A stretch of DNA of 64,000 nucleotides from Halobacteriales archaeon YIM A00010 (GTDB lineage: Archaea > Halobacteriota > Halobacteria > Halobacteriales > Haloarculaceae), in contig JAKCFJ010000001.1 in assembly GCA_025041175.1 (NCBI GenBank), forward strand, positions 496,001 to 560,000. The letters run 5' to 3'. How positions within the stretch are numbered: the first letter of the stretch is position 1; every line of letters begins with the position of its first letter. The notes under the pieces were generated by a model. That model did no database searches, had not been told where the DNA came from, and saw only the letters and a list, made by a program, of their open reading frames with translations. Position numbers and translations under genes: made by a program. This document shows positions 25,729 to 33,918 of this stretch, one piece after another.

Positions 25729-26754
25729 ATGGACACCGCCGAGCGGCGGGCGCTGGCAACCCGCTACACGGAGGAGATCGTGACCGACGAGGAACTCGAG
25801 GAGCTGTTGGCTCGTGAGGAACCGACCGTGTACATCGGCTACGCTCCCACGGGTGAGATGCACATCGGTCATTTCACGACGATACGAAAACTCGCGGATT
25901 TCATCCGTGCAGGCTTCGACGTGACGGTACTGATCGCGGATCTCCACGCCCACTTGGACGACGAGAAAAGCCCGTTCGAGTTGCTCGACGCCAGATCACG
26001 GTACTACCGAACGGCGATCGAGGCGATGATCGAGACCGCCGGTGCGTCGGCCGATCGGCTCACGTTCGTGCGCGGGAGCGAGTTCGAGCTCGATTCGGAG
26101 TACACCCTCGAACTCCTCCAGATAGCGGCTGACACGACGATCAAGCGCGCCAAGCGCGCCGGCAGCGAGGTCGTCCGCCAGAGCGAGAACCCGAAGCTCG
26201 GTGGCGTGCTCTACTCGCTGATGCAGTCGCTCGACGTCGCGGCGCTCGATGCGGATGTCGCGTACGGCGGCATCGATCAGCGCGGCATCTACATGCTGTC
26301 CCGAGAGCTGCTCCCCGAGTGGGGGTACGAGAAGCCGGTGTGTGCGTTCGCGCCGCTGCTGTCGGGACTCTCGGGCGGGAAGATGAGCGCCTCGGATGAA
26401 TCCTCGAAAGTGGGTCTGACGGACGGTCCCGAAGAGGTCCAAGAGAAGCTGAACCAGGCGTACTGCCCGCAGGGCGAGGTCGAGGACAACGGCGTGCTCG
26501 AATACGTCCGCTACCTCGTGTTCCCGGTGCTCGAAGAGCGCGGCGAGTCGTTCCAGATCGAACGACCCGAGAAGTTCGGCGGCAACCTCGTGTACGAGAG
26601 CTACGAGGAGCTCGAAGCCGACTTCCTCAGCGAGGAACTCCACCCACAGGATCTGAAAAACGCCGCTGCCGCCGAGATCGCCGACATCGTCGCCCCCGTC
26701 GGCGAGACGCTGCGCGACGATCCCGAGCTGATCGACGACGCGTACCCCGAGTAA
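25729..26754 (+). CDS. tyrS: tyrosyl-tRNA synthetase
   Basis: A 341-residue class I synthetase of archaeal type that charges tRNA-Tyr. The HIGH motif is in PTGEMHIGHFTTIRKLADF and the KMSKS-like motif in SGGKMSASDESSKV. Tyrosine-binding features include YIGYAPTG and QSLDVAAL with GGIDQRGIY. Length is normal. Follows the ferredoxin gene by about 36 bases and faces the VapC gene convergently. Confidence 0.95.
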   Translation: MDTAERRALATRYTEEIVTDEELEELLAREEPTVYIGYAPTGEMHIGHFTTIRKLADFIRAGFDVTVLIADLHAHLDDEKSPFELLDARSRYYRTAIEAMIETAGASADRLTFVRGSEFELDSEYTLELLQIAADTTIKRAKRAGSEVVRQSENPKLGGVLYSLMQSLDVAALDADVAYGGIDQRGIYMLSRELLPEWGYEKPVCAFAPLLSGLSGGKMSASDESSKVGLTDGPEEVQEKLNQAYCPQGEVEDNGVLEYVRYLVFPVLEERGESFQIERPEKFGGNLVYESYEELEADFLSEELHPQDLKNAAAAEIADIVAPVGETLRDDPELIDDAYPE

Positions 26755-26776
26755 TTGATCTGGGCTGAAGACGTAC

Positions 26777-27163
26777 TCAGTACGTTTCGACGCCGATGGC
26801 GTCGACCCGCTCGAACTCCTCGACGTTGCGGGTGAGAACGTTCTCGCCGCGTTCGGCTGCGGTCCCCGCTATCAACACGTCGACGGCATCGATCGGTTCC
26901 CCACGAGCGTAGAGATCGCGCTGAATCGAGAGCGCACGGCGGGTTTCAGCCACGCCGAGATCCGCGGTCTCGATATTATCGATCACCGCGGAAAACCCTT
27001 GTCGGTGCTGTTTGGCCTCTCCCCGCAGTCCGATCCCCACCTCGAAGACGGTGAGCGATGACAGGGCAACGGGGGTCCCCCGATCGATCAGTTCGTCTAG
27101 CGTCCTGTCAGCGTCCGCACGCCCACGAACGAGATCGTTGATAAACGTCGAATCGAGGAGCAT
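26777..27163 (-). CDS. VapC-type PIN ribonuclease
   Basis: A 128-residue PIN-domain protein typical of VapC toxins. Acidic residues are in MLLDSTFINDL, SLTVFEVGIGL and PIDAVDVLIAGTA; the last block ENVLTRNVEEFERV matches the family. It presumably cleaves a tRNA or other structured RNA. The start ATG directly follows the stop of the upstream wHTH gene, with no spacer. The partner is a winged-helix protein rather than a VapB RHH/AbrB protein. Confidence 0.86.
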   Translation of the reverse strand: MLLDSTFINDLVRGRADADRTLDELIDRGTPVALSSLTVFEVGIGLRGEAKQHRQGFSAVIDNIETADLGVAETRRALSIQRDLYARGEPIDAVDVLIAGTAAERGENVLTRNVEEFERVDAIGVETY

Positions 27164-27544
27164 CTACGTGTTCTCTGTGTCCGTTTCCGAAGCATCCTCG
27201 ATTCCCATCTCACGATCGAATCGATCCCGCCACTCACGAGCCCGCCTCTCGGAGCGGTCTGCCGCCTCCGGATCGAGCATCCCAACGATCCGTTTCAGTG
27301 GCGCGGCGGGAGCGGCCGTCTCCGCATCCTTGTCGATCCACCACACGACAGCACGCCCACCGACCTCCTTGCGCGAAAGGCGGCCGCTCTCTGCCAACTC
27401 ACGGAGCCGAGGATGAACGCCGCTCCGACTGATCGGAAGCTGATCGGCCACCTCCCGTGCGGTGAGCACGGGCGCGTCAGCGTCTGCAAACACCTGAAGG
27501 ATGGCATCGTCGCTGACCCGTCGTTTCCGGCCGGGAGTGCTCAT
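27164..27544 (-). CDS. winged-helix protein paired with VapC
   Basis: A 126-residue protein. The N-terminal winged helix is clear: SDDAILQVFADADAPVLTA, AREVADQLPISRSGVHPRL and a wing RLSRKEVGGRAVVWWID. A charged C-terminal tail (DRSERRAREWRDRFDREMG) would be well suited to bind the PIN partner as an antitoxin does. Start at 27544 (MSTPGRKRR), because the reading upstream has Cys/Arg content without acidity. The stop abuts the vapC start. Confidence 0.8.
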   Translation of the reverse strand: MSTPGRKRRVSDDAILQVFADADAPVLTAREVADQLPISRSGVHPRLRELAESGRLSRKEVGGRAVVWWIDKDAETAAPAAPLKRIVGMLDPEAADRSERRAREWRDRFDREMGIEDASETDTENT

Positions 27545-27735
27545 ACCATCTCTACGGCCTGCACAGTGATAAAACGTCCACATGTGTCTGAACCTTCTTG
27601 TATTGGGAATAGACCACTACTACTGTCTGTATCGTTTCTGCGCTCGTGGATAGTAAAACGATCCATTGGATTGCGTTCCCAGAGACGGCGAGGATTGTTG
27701 GGAAGGGCGGTGCTTATCCCTTCGGGGGGGAAGGT

Positions 27736-28911
27736 ATGCGTATGACCGATGAGTTCCTTCTGTTGAATCCAGGGCCAGTACCGCTCACAGACGACGTACG
27801 CCGGGCGATGGACGCGCCGCTGGTGTCCCACCGGTCGGCGGCGTTCGAAGCGACCTACGAGCGCGCACAGCGCGGTCTCGACTACGTGTTCAGCCAGTCG
27901 ACGCTCGACGGACGGACCACGGGGGATGGAACGAGCCTCATCCTCAACGGCACGGCCACGATGGGAATGGAGATGGCCGTGGCGAACCTAACAGAGAACG
28001 ATAGCGAGATCGTTGCGCTCGTGAACGGGAAGTTCGGTCGGCGGTTCAAGCGGATCGCGGAGCGCCACGCGCGCGCCACTCCCGTGGAGGTGGAGTGGGG
28101 CGAGTCGTTCGATCTCGACGCTGTCGAGCGAGCGATCACCGGCGACACCGATCTCGTCACGATGGTTCACAACGAGACGAGCACGGGGCTTCTCAACCCG
28201 GTCGCTGCAGTGGGCGAACTCGCGGTCGAACACGACGCGCTGTTCGTCGTGGACGGCGTCACGAGCATCGGCGGCGACGCGTTCCACATCGACGACTGGC
28301 ACGTCGATCTCGCCATCACCGACGCCCAGAAAGCGCTGGCCGCTCCCCCGGGTGTCAGCGCGATCTACGTCACCGACCGGGCAGCGGAGGCGGCCGACGG
28401 CGAATCAGCGCCGTTTTATGCGGATCTCGACTGGCACCTCCGGAAAGCAGAGAGCAACCAAACGCCGTTTACGAGCGCCGTTCCGCTGTTCCGGGCGCTC
28501 GCGGTGGCCGTCGAGAACATCCGTGAGGAAGGAATGGACGCTCGCATCCGCCGCCACCACCGCCAGTCACGGGCCTTCCGTGCTGGGTTCGCTGCGCTCG
28601 GGCTCGATTCGTTCCCAACGGTCGAGGAACCCACACAGCTTTCGAACACGCTCACAGCGATCGAACTGCCCGAGCCGGTGAAAGCCGCGCCCGAGGAGTT
28701 TTTCGACGCCGTCGGGGAACGAAACGTCTCCATCAGCGGCGGCCAGGCCCACCTCGGTGGGGAGATCTTCCGTGTGAGCAACATGGGGAACCTCACGACC
28801 CAACAGGTGCTCCGCGGCGTTCGGACGGTCGGGGAGGCGCTGAACGAGGCCGGCATCGACTGTTCGGTCACCGACGGCGTCGACGCAGCCCGACAGCAAC
28901 TGGAGGAGTGA
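27736..28911 (+). CDS. class V aminotransferase (alanine-glyoxylate / serine-pyruvate type)
   Basis: A PLP-dependent enzyme of 391 residues. Early LLNPGPVPLTDDVRRAMDAP and SHRSAAFEATYER match the class V pattern; the PLP lysine is in TDAQKALAAPPGVSAIYV, and VDGVTSIGGDAFHIDDW is the conserved cofactor-binding strand. Likely reaction is glyoxylate or serine transamination; the exact substrate is not fixed. The ATG at 27736 has a G-rich stretch just upstream; an ATG six bases later is an alternative. Divergent from the wHTH-VapC pair. Confidence 0.87.
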   Translation: MRMTDEFLLLNPGPVPLTDDVRRAMDAPLVSHRSAAFEATYERAQRGLDYVFSQSTLDGRTTGDGTSLILNGTATMGMEMAVANLTENDSEIVALVNGKFGRRFKRIAERHARATPVEVEWGESFDLDAVERAITGDTDLVTMVHNETSTGLLNPVAAVGELAVEHDALFVVDGVTSIGGDAFHIDDWHVDLAITDAQKALAAPPGVSAIYVTDRAAEAADGESAPFYADLDWHLRKAESNQTPFTSAVPLFRALAVAVENIREEGMDARIRRHHRQSRAFRAGFAALGLDSFPTVEEPTQLSNTLTAIELPEPVKAAPEEFFDAVGERNVSISGGQAHLGGEIFRVSNMGNLTTQQVLRGVRTVGEALNEAGIDCSVTDGVDAARQQLEE

Positions 28912-28914
28912 CGG

Positions 28915-29889
28915 CTACAGTTCGATCCGTTCGTTCGATTCGGCGCTTCGCACGATCGCGTCGAGGACGGCCATGTTCTTTCCGGCGTCGCGGGCGTCCG
29001 TTTCCGGTGTGTTGTTCTTGGCGACACAGCGGGCGAAGTGGTCGATCTCTCGCTCGTACTGGTCGACGGGGTCGAACCGTTCGGTGCCGCGCCGACCGTC
29101 GATCACGTACTCGATCGTCGCCTCCTCGGCGCTGTCGATGTCGAACGCCGTGTGGGTTTCGATCCAGCCGTTTTCGGCCTCGACCCGGTAGTACTGGTCC
29201 ATCTGGGTGTCGAAACTCGATTCGACCGTCGCACACAGCCCGGATGCGTACTCCAACAGGGCGGTCATGGACGTATCGACGCCAGCACCGCGCGCGTCGT
29301 GTAAGACTCCAGTGACTGCGTCCGGCTCCCCGAGGAACAACCGCGCCGCGTTGATGGGGTAACAGCCGACATCCATGAGACTCCCGCCGTGAAGCTCCGG
29401 ATCGAGCCGGATGTCGTCCGGCCGCCCCCTGAGCGGATATTTGAAACTAGATCTGAACGACGTGAGCCGACCCAGCTCCGAGTCGACGAGTTCGACCGCT
29501 CGCCGGGTTTGCGGGTGGAACCGATACATGAACCCCTCCATCAGGGTCACGCCACGCTCGTCGCAGTACTGTTCTAACTCTCGACACGCCTCCGCATCGA
29601 CCGCGAGCGGCTTCTCACAGAGCACGTGCACACCGGCGTCAGCCGCCCGCTTCACCCATTTCGCGTGGAGTGCGTTCGGAAGCGGAATGTACACCGCGTC
29701 CAATCGTTCGTCGTCCAGTAGCGCTTCGTAGCTCGGATACCACTGGGGAACGTCGAACGCGTCGGCGGTCGCTTTGGCTGCCTGTTCGGTTCTGGACGCG
29801 ATACACCGGAGGTGGTGATCGGTCTTCTGTATCGCGGGCATAACGGCCTTCTGTGCGATCCCTGCCGTGCTTATGACGCCAAACTCCAT
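28915..29889 (-). CDS. Gfo/Idh/MocA family oxidoreductase
   Basis: A 324-residue NAD(P)-dependent sugar dehydrogenase type. The N-terminal Rossmann fold is FGVISTAGIAQKAVMPAIQ; the catalytic EKP motif lies in HVLCEKPLAVDAEACREL, and GGSLMDVGCYPINAARLFL is the conserved C-terminal helix with Asp and His-substituting Tyr nearby. It resembles the haloarchaeal glucose/xylose 1-dehydrogenase group (Gfo6 type), but substrate cannot be read. Ends three bases from the convergent aminotransferase gene. Confidence 0.88.
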   Translation of the reverse strand: MEFGVISTAGIAQKAVMPAIQKTDHHLRCIASRTEQAAKATADAFDVPQWYPSYEALLDDERLDAVYIPLPNALHAKWVKRAADAGVHVLCEKPLAVDAEACRELEQYCDERGVTLMEGFMYRFHPQTRRAVELVDSELGRLTSFRSSFKYPLRGRPDDIRLDPELHGGSLMDVGCYPINAARLFLGEPDAVTGVLHDARGAGVDTSMTALLEYASGLCATVESSFDTQMDQYYRVEAENGWIETHTAFDIDSAEEATIEYVIDGRRGTERFDPVDQYEREIDHFARCVAKNNTPETDARDAGKNMAVLDAIVRSAESNERIEL

Positions 29890-29953
29890 ACACGGAACAG
29901 CGATCCGAACGCCTATAGCCCTATTGAGAGCGGCGTCTGTGTGACCGAACCAC

Positions 29954-30763
29954 TCACGTGGAGTCGGACTGAAGCCGGGTGGTCGTCTCGATGAGCGGGT
30001 GGTGTGCGTAGTCGACGACAGCGATGTCGTCGATGCTCTCCAGGTCGCCTTTCCGAGCCGTTTCGGCCATTCCCAGCTCGACCGGCTCTTTGAGCGCGAT
30101 GACGTAGGCGTCCATCTCCTCGACCTCGAGCCGAGAGGCCGCTTTCACGCGGTGGTGGCCGTCGGCGAGCAACAGCCGACGGCCGCCGTTGTCGATCACC
30201 ACCAGCGGCTCGGCCAACCCGTTTTCGAGCTCGTAAATTCGACCCTCTAATTCGTCGGTGTACACCTTTCCCTGCGTCGGGATGAGCTCCGAAAGCGAAA
30301 CCGTCCGGCGGATCTGTCGCATATCGACCCCGTGAATGTTTTTGAGCGTTTGCACGAGTTTGTCGACCTTGCCGGGGGTGGCGCGCTCGATCTGGCTCCG
30401 GACGACATCGGCGTTCGAGATGATTCCGACGAGATGGCCCGCGTCGTCCACGACCGGCAGTTTTTGGATTCCCGAGCGGAGAATGACGCGCGCGGCATCG
30501 GTGATGTCCATCTCGGGATGGGCAACGATGAGCTCGTCGCTCATCACCGTGAAGATCGGATCCTCATCCTCGGCGAGGAGGAGATCCCGCGCGGTGATGA
30601 TTCCCTGAACGTATCGTCCGTTACACACCGGAAACCCGCTGTGGCCCTCGTTTTCCGCGATGCGTCGAGCAACGTCAGAAACCGTCTCGTCCGGACTGAC
30701 GGTCACGACCTCTCGGGTCATGTAGTCTTTCACGCGCGGCTTACCCCCCTCGCTGTCGTCCAT
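29954..30763 (-). CDS. CBS-pair protein with C-terminal ParB/Srx-like domain
   Basis: A 269-residue protein with two parts. Residues about 10 to 130 are two CBS motifs (VKDYMTREVVTVSPDETVSD and FTVMSDELIVAHPEMDITD, with IQKLPVVDDAGHLVGIISN). Residues 155 to 230 resemble the ParB/sulfiredoxin nuclease-like fold: LSELIPTQGKVYTDELEGRI and LLLADGHHRVKAASRL. CBS pairs bind adenine nucleotides; the combination suggests an energy-sensing regulator. The ATG at 30763 is used; nine bases upstream only a TTG is available. Downstream of a DHH gene on the same strand. Confidence 0.83.
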   Translation of the reverse strand: MDDSEGGKPRVKDYMTREVVTVSPDETVSDVARRIAENEGHSGFPVCNGRYVQGIITARDLLLAEDEDPIFTVMSDELIVAHPEMDITDAARVILRSGIQKLPVVDDAGHLVGIISNADVVRSQIERATPGKVDKLVQTLKNIHGVDMRQIRRTVSLSELIPTQGKVYTDELEGRIYELENGLAEPLVVIDNGGRRLLLADGHHRVKAASRLEVEEMDAYVIALKEPVELGMAETARKGDLESIDDIAVVDYAHHPLIETTTRLQSDST

Positions 30764-30808
30764 TGTATTCAAGTATGGATGTACTGGTTAAATGATTCCC
30801 GGTCAAGG

Positions 30809-32293
30809 CTACCAATAGACGGAGTCGACATCAGTAGTGTTTCGTTGCCACGAGGGGCGTTCTCGGATCGTTTCGAAAAATCGTTCGTCGATGACCGTCC
30901 GAACGATTTCGACCAGTTGCTCGCGTGCGTCGTCGGTGACTTCCTCGTCCTCGATAACGCCCAAGAACCCGAGCGGGATCTGTGCGCCAGCCATGTCGGC
31001 GTGGCCGCCAGCGTCCCCGATCTGGTCGAACGCGTTGCGGAGCGTTTCACCGACATCGAGCGGGGTGCTCCGCGTCCGGGCGGATGCGTACACGGTGTCG
31101 TTCCGGATGCCGTAGACGAGCGTGGTCGTGACCCCCTCGATGTTCAGCAATCGGTCGGACGCTTGTGCGATCGCGTCACGATCCCTGAAATGCCCCACAC
31201 AGCTCGAGAGAACCGATCCCTTGACGGTCCGACTCCGAATCGCGCGCCCGATCGTCTCGAACGTCTCCACGGTCATCTGTGGTTCCTGGATCTGATCGAG
31301 AATGGCCATGTCTGCGAACGGGATGAGATACGCCGCGGCCTCGAAATCGTCGACAGCGATCTCGCGGCTGAACTGCTTGGTGTCGACCCAAATCCCGAAC
31401 AGCAACCCGGTCGTGATCGGTGTCTGGGGCATGATATCGAGCCGTTGGAAATAATCGACGAGCAGCGTGCTCGTCGCGCCGACATCGCTGCGTAGATCGA
31501 CAAAGCGCGCCTCGACGGGCTTCCGTGGCGGGTGGTGATCGATGACGATGTCCACGTCCGTCCCTGGGAGAAGTGGATCGTTCACACCCGGCCGCGCGTG
31601 ATCGACGAGCGCAATGCCGCCGTACTCGGAGAGATCGATCGTATCGTCTTCGAAGTGAAGCAGATCGTAATCGAGGAGGTTCACGAGCGCTCGGTTCTCC
31701 TGGTGGGTGATATCGCCCGAGTAACAGGCATCAGCCGGGCAGTTCACCCGTTCTGCGAGGGATACCAACGCGAGCGCGCTGGCGATCGCGTCCGGATCGG
31801 GATTGTCGTGCATCACGACGGCGAGTCGACCGTCGATGCCCCGGAGCGTGCGGTGGAGCTGTCGGACTCGGTGGCCCTGCCGGCCAGCGGATGCGAGCAC
31901 CTGCTCCGCGATCGCCGCCCCCGGATCGATCACGCGGTCGGCGACCGACGACAGCGCGGATCGGAGCTCCCCGTCGGCGTTCGTTCCCAGATAGGCGACG
32001 AGCATCGCTTGTGGATACGTCCCGCGCGCCGTGCGTGCCGCCCGGTGGTTCTGTCTCGCGTCGTCGCTCGCAACGAGGATCGAATCCACTGGAGGATCAC
32101 ACACCGATCTGAGCACCTGCGCGGAGACGTCATCGGCCTGTGTGGCTGGAATGCCGTCACCCCGTAACGTTTCGGCCCGAGCCGTGTCGCTGACGACGAC
32201 TTGCAGCTCGCCGGGGCGTTCATCGAGTGTGTCGGCCAGCAGCTGCCCGAGTGATCCACACCCAAGCACCAGCCGGGTTACCATACGCTCCAT
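30809..32293 (-). CDS. TrkA_N-DHH-DHHA1 phosphoesterase
   Basis: A 494-residue protein fusing an N-terminal NAD-binding TrkA_N domain (RLVLGCGSLGQLLADTL) to a DHH phosphoesterase. DHH motifs are VVMHDNPDPDAIASALAL, a metal-binding IALVDHARPG and DIVIDHHPPRKP; the C-terminal DHHA1 part has DAGGHADMAGAQIP. DHH proteins hydrolyse oligonucleotides or cyclic di-AMP; the TrkA_N link suggests a signalling nucleotide or ion-homeostasis role. Two in-frame ATGs (32293, 32284) are possible. Next to the CBS-ParB gene. Confidence 0.87.
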   Translation of the reverse strand: MERMVTRLVLGCGSLGQLLADTLDERPGELQVVVSDTARAETLRGDGIPATQADDVSAQVLRSVCDPPVDSILVASDDARQNHRAARTARGTYPQAMLVAYLGTNADGELRSALSSVADRVIDPGAAIAEQVLASAGRQGHRVRQLHRTLRGIDGRLAVVMHDNPDPDAIASALALVSLAERVNCPADACYSGDITHQENRALVNLLDYDLLHFEDDTIDLSEYGGIALVDHARPGVNDPLLPGTDVDIVIDHHPPRKPVEARFVDLRSDVGATSTLLVDYFQRLDIMPQTPITTGLLFGIWVDTKQFSREIAVDDFEAAAYLIPFADMAILDQIQEPQMTVETFETIGRAIRSRTVKGSVLSSCVGHFRDRDAIAQASDRLLNIEGVTTTLVYGIRNDTVYASARTRSTPLDVGETLRNAFDQIGDAGGHADMAGAQIPLGFLGVIEDEEVTDDAREQLVEIVRTVIDERFFETIRERPSWQRNTTDVDSVYW

Positions 32294-32385
32294 TGTGGGG
32301 TCGGCCGGTAAATACTTCTTCTTTCAGTTCCCGACCGATGCGATCCGGTCGCGCGCGAGAACGATCCGAAGAACGAGTGATTCGT

Positions 32386-33918
32386 TCAGAACAGCCCGCT
32401 GCCGGCGGTGAGTGCTGGATCCGAGAAGATCGCAAGCGCCGGGAGGAGCAACAGCGTCACCACCGCCGCCGTGACGATCGCAGCGTACAGCCCGGTCGGA
32501 TACCCCTCGATGGAGAGGTCACCGGCTGGCTCTTCGATCCACATCGCTTTGACCACCCGGGAGTAGAAGTACAGCGACAGGGCGCTGTTTATGATCAGGC
32601 CGGCGGCGAGCACGTACGTCTGGGCCTCGACCGCCCCGATCAGGAGGAAGTACTTCGAGAGGAAGCCACCGCCGGTCGGCAGCCCCGCGAGGCTGAACAG
32701 GAAGATCGACATGGCCGCACACGCCACGGGGGCCTTGCTCGCCAGCCCGTTGTAATCCTCGAACGTTCGTCCGATCCCCCAGTGTTCTGCGAGCGCGACG
32801 AAGAGGAACGCGCCGGTGTTCATGAAGCCGTAGACGAGCAGGTGAATCATGCCCGCGCTGAGCACGAACGGCTGATTCGCAGCGCCCGTCAGCGCGCCGA
32901 GCGCGATGAGCGCGTAGCCCGCGTGTCCGATCGAGGAGTACGCGAGCATCCGCTTGACCGTCTCTTGGGTGGCGGCGGCGAAGTTGCCCAGCGTCATCGT
33001 CACCAACGCGAGGATCTGGAACGCTAGCACCCAGTCGACGCCCGCGATCGCGTCGATCGGGAACGCGGTGAGGAACACGCGAAACGCCAGCACGAACCCG
33101 GCGGCCTTCGACGCCGAGGAGAGGAACGCCGAGATCGGGGCCGGAGCGCCCTCGTACGCCTCTGGCGCCCAGAAGTGGAACGGGATGCTCGCGGTTTTGA
33201 ACGCCACGCCGCCGAGGATCATCACCACGCCGATCCCGAGGACGCCCGTGAGGCTCCCGTCGATGCCGGCACTGAGCGTGGCCGCAACCTCGGTGAACAG
33301 GAGGCTGCCCGTCGCGGCGTAGACGAGGCTGATCCCGTACACGAACACCGCCGATGAGAGCGAACCGATGAGGAAGTATTTCAGCCCGGCCTCGACGCTG
33401 CCGCGGTTGTCCTTGAGGTACGCGACGAGCGCGTAGGAGGGGAGTGACGTGAGTTCGAGGCTCACGAAGGCCGTGGCGAGGCTGTTCGCGCTCGCAATCA
33501 GCGTCATTCCCGTGGCCGCGAGCACCACCAGGACGTAGTACTCGGCCTGGTACGCCCGATCACCGACGTACTCGTGGCTTGCGAGCGCGACGAGGGCGGT
33601 GACGCTGGTGAAGATGAACGTGAAAAACAGGCTCATCCCATCGACCACCAGCTGGCCGCTGAACAGCTCGACCGAACCAGCGCCGGTCAGAAGCTGCCAG
33701 CCGGTCACGACCACCGCGATGAGCGAGCCGACGACCGTCACGCCCGACAACAGCGTGTTGTTTCTCGACTCGGGGGCGATGCTGTCGATGGTGAACAGCG
33801 CGAGCGCCGTGAGTCCGAGAATGATCGTGGGGGCGATCGCTTCGTACCCCCCCAGCCCGAGCTGTAGTGGTTGGTTCGACACCGCTGCCGGCGTCGTTAT
33901 CGTGGTTGCAACACTCAT
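32386..33918 (-). CDS. nuoN: complex I-type subunit NuoN
   Basis: A 510-residue antiporter-like membrane subunit of the NADH dehydrogenase-like complex (in haloarchaea the electron donor is probably not NADH). About 14 membrane segments; characteristic blocks are LTSLPSYALVAYLKDNRGSV, the FHFWAPEAYEGAPAP loop with the helix-7/8 Lys environment, and GLPTGGGFLSKYFLLIGAV. Last gene of the nuoJ-N operon; its ATG overlaps the nuoM stop by four bases. Confidence 0.93.
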   Translation of the reverse strand: MSVATTITTPAAVSNQPLQLGLGGYEAIAPTIILGLTALALFTIDSIAPESRNNTLLSGVTVVGSLIAVVVTGWQLLTGAGSVELFSGQLVVDGMSLFFTFIFTSVTALVALASHEYVGDRAYQAEYYVLVVLAATGMTLIASANSLATAFVSLELTSLPSYALVAYLKDNRGSVEAGLKYFLIGSLSSAVFVYGISLVYAATGSLLFTEVAATLSAGIDGSLTGVLGIGVVMILGGVAFKTASIPFHFWAPEAYEGAPAPISAFLSSASKAAGFVLAFRVFLTAFPIDAIAGVDWVLAFQILALVTMTLGNFAAATQETVKRMLAYSSIGHAGYALIALGALTGAANQPFVLSAGMIHLLVYGFMNTGAFLFVALAEHWGIGRTFEDYNGLASKAPVACAAMSIFLFSLAGLPTGGGFLSKYFLLIGAVEAQTYVLAAGLIINSALSLYFYSRVVKAMWIEEPAGDLSIEGYPTGLYAAIVTAAVVTLLLLPALAIFSDPALTAGSGLF

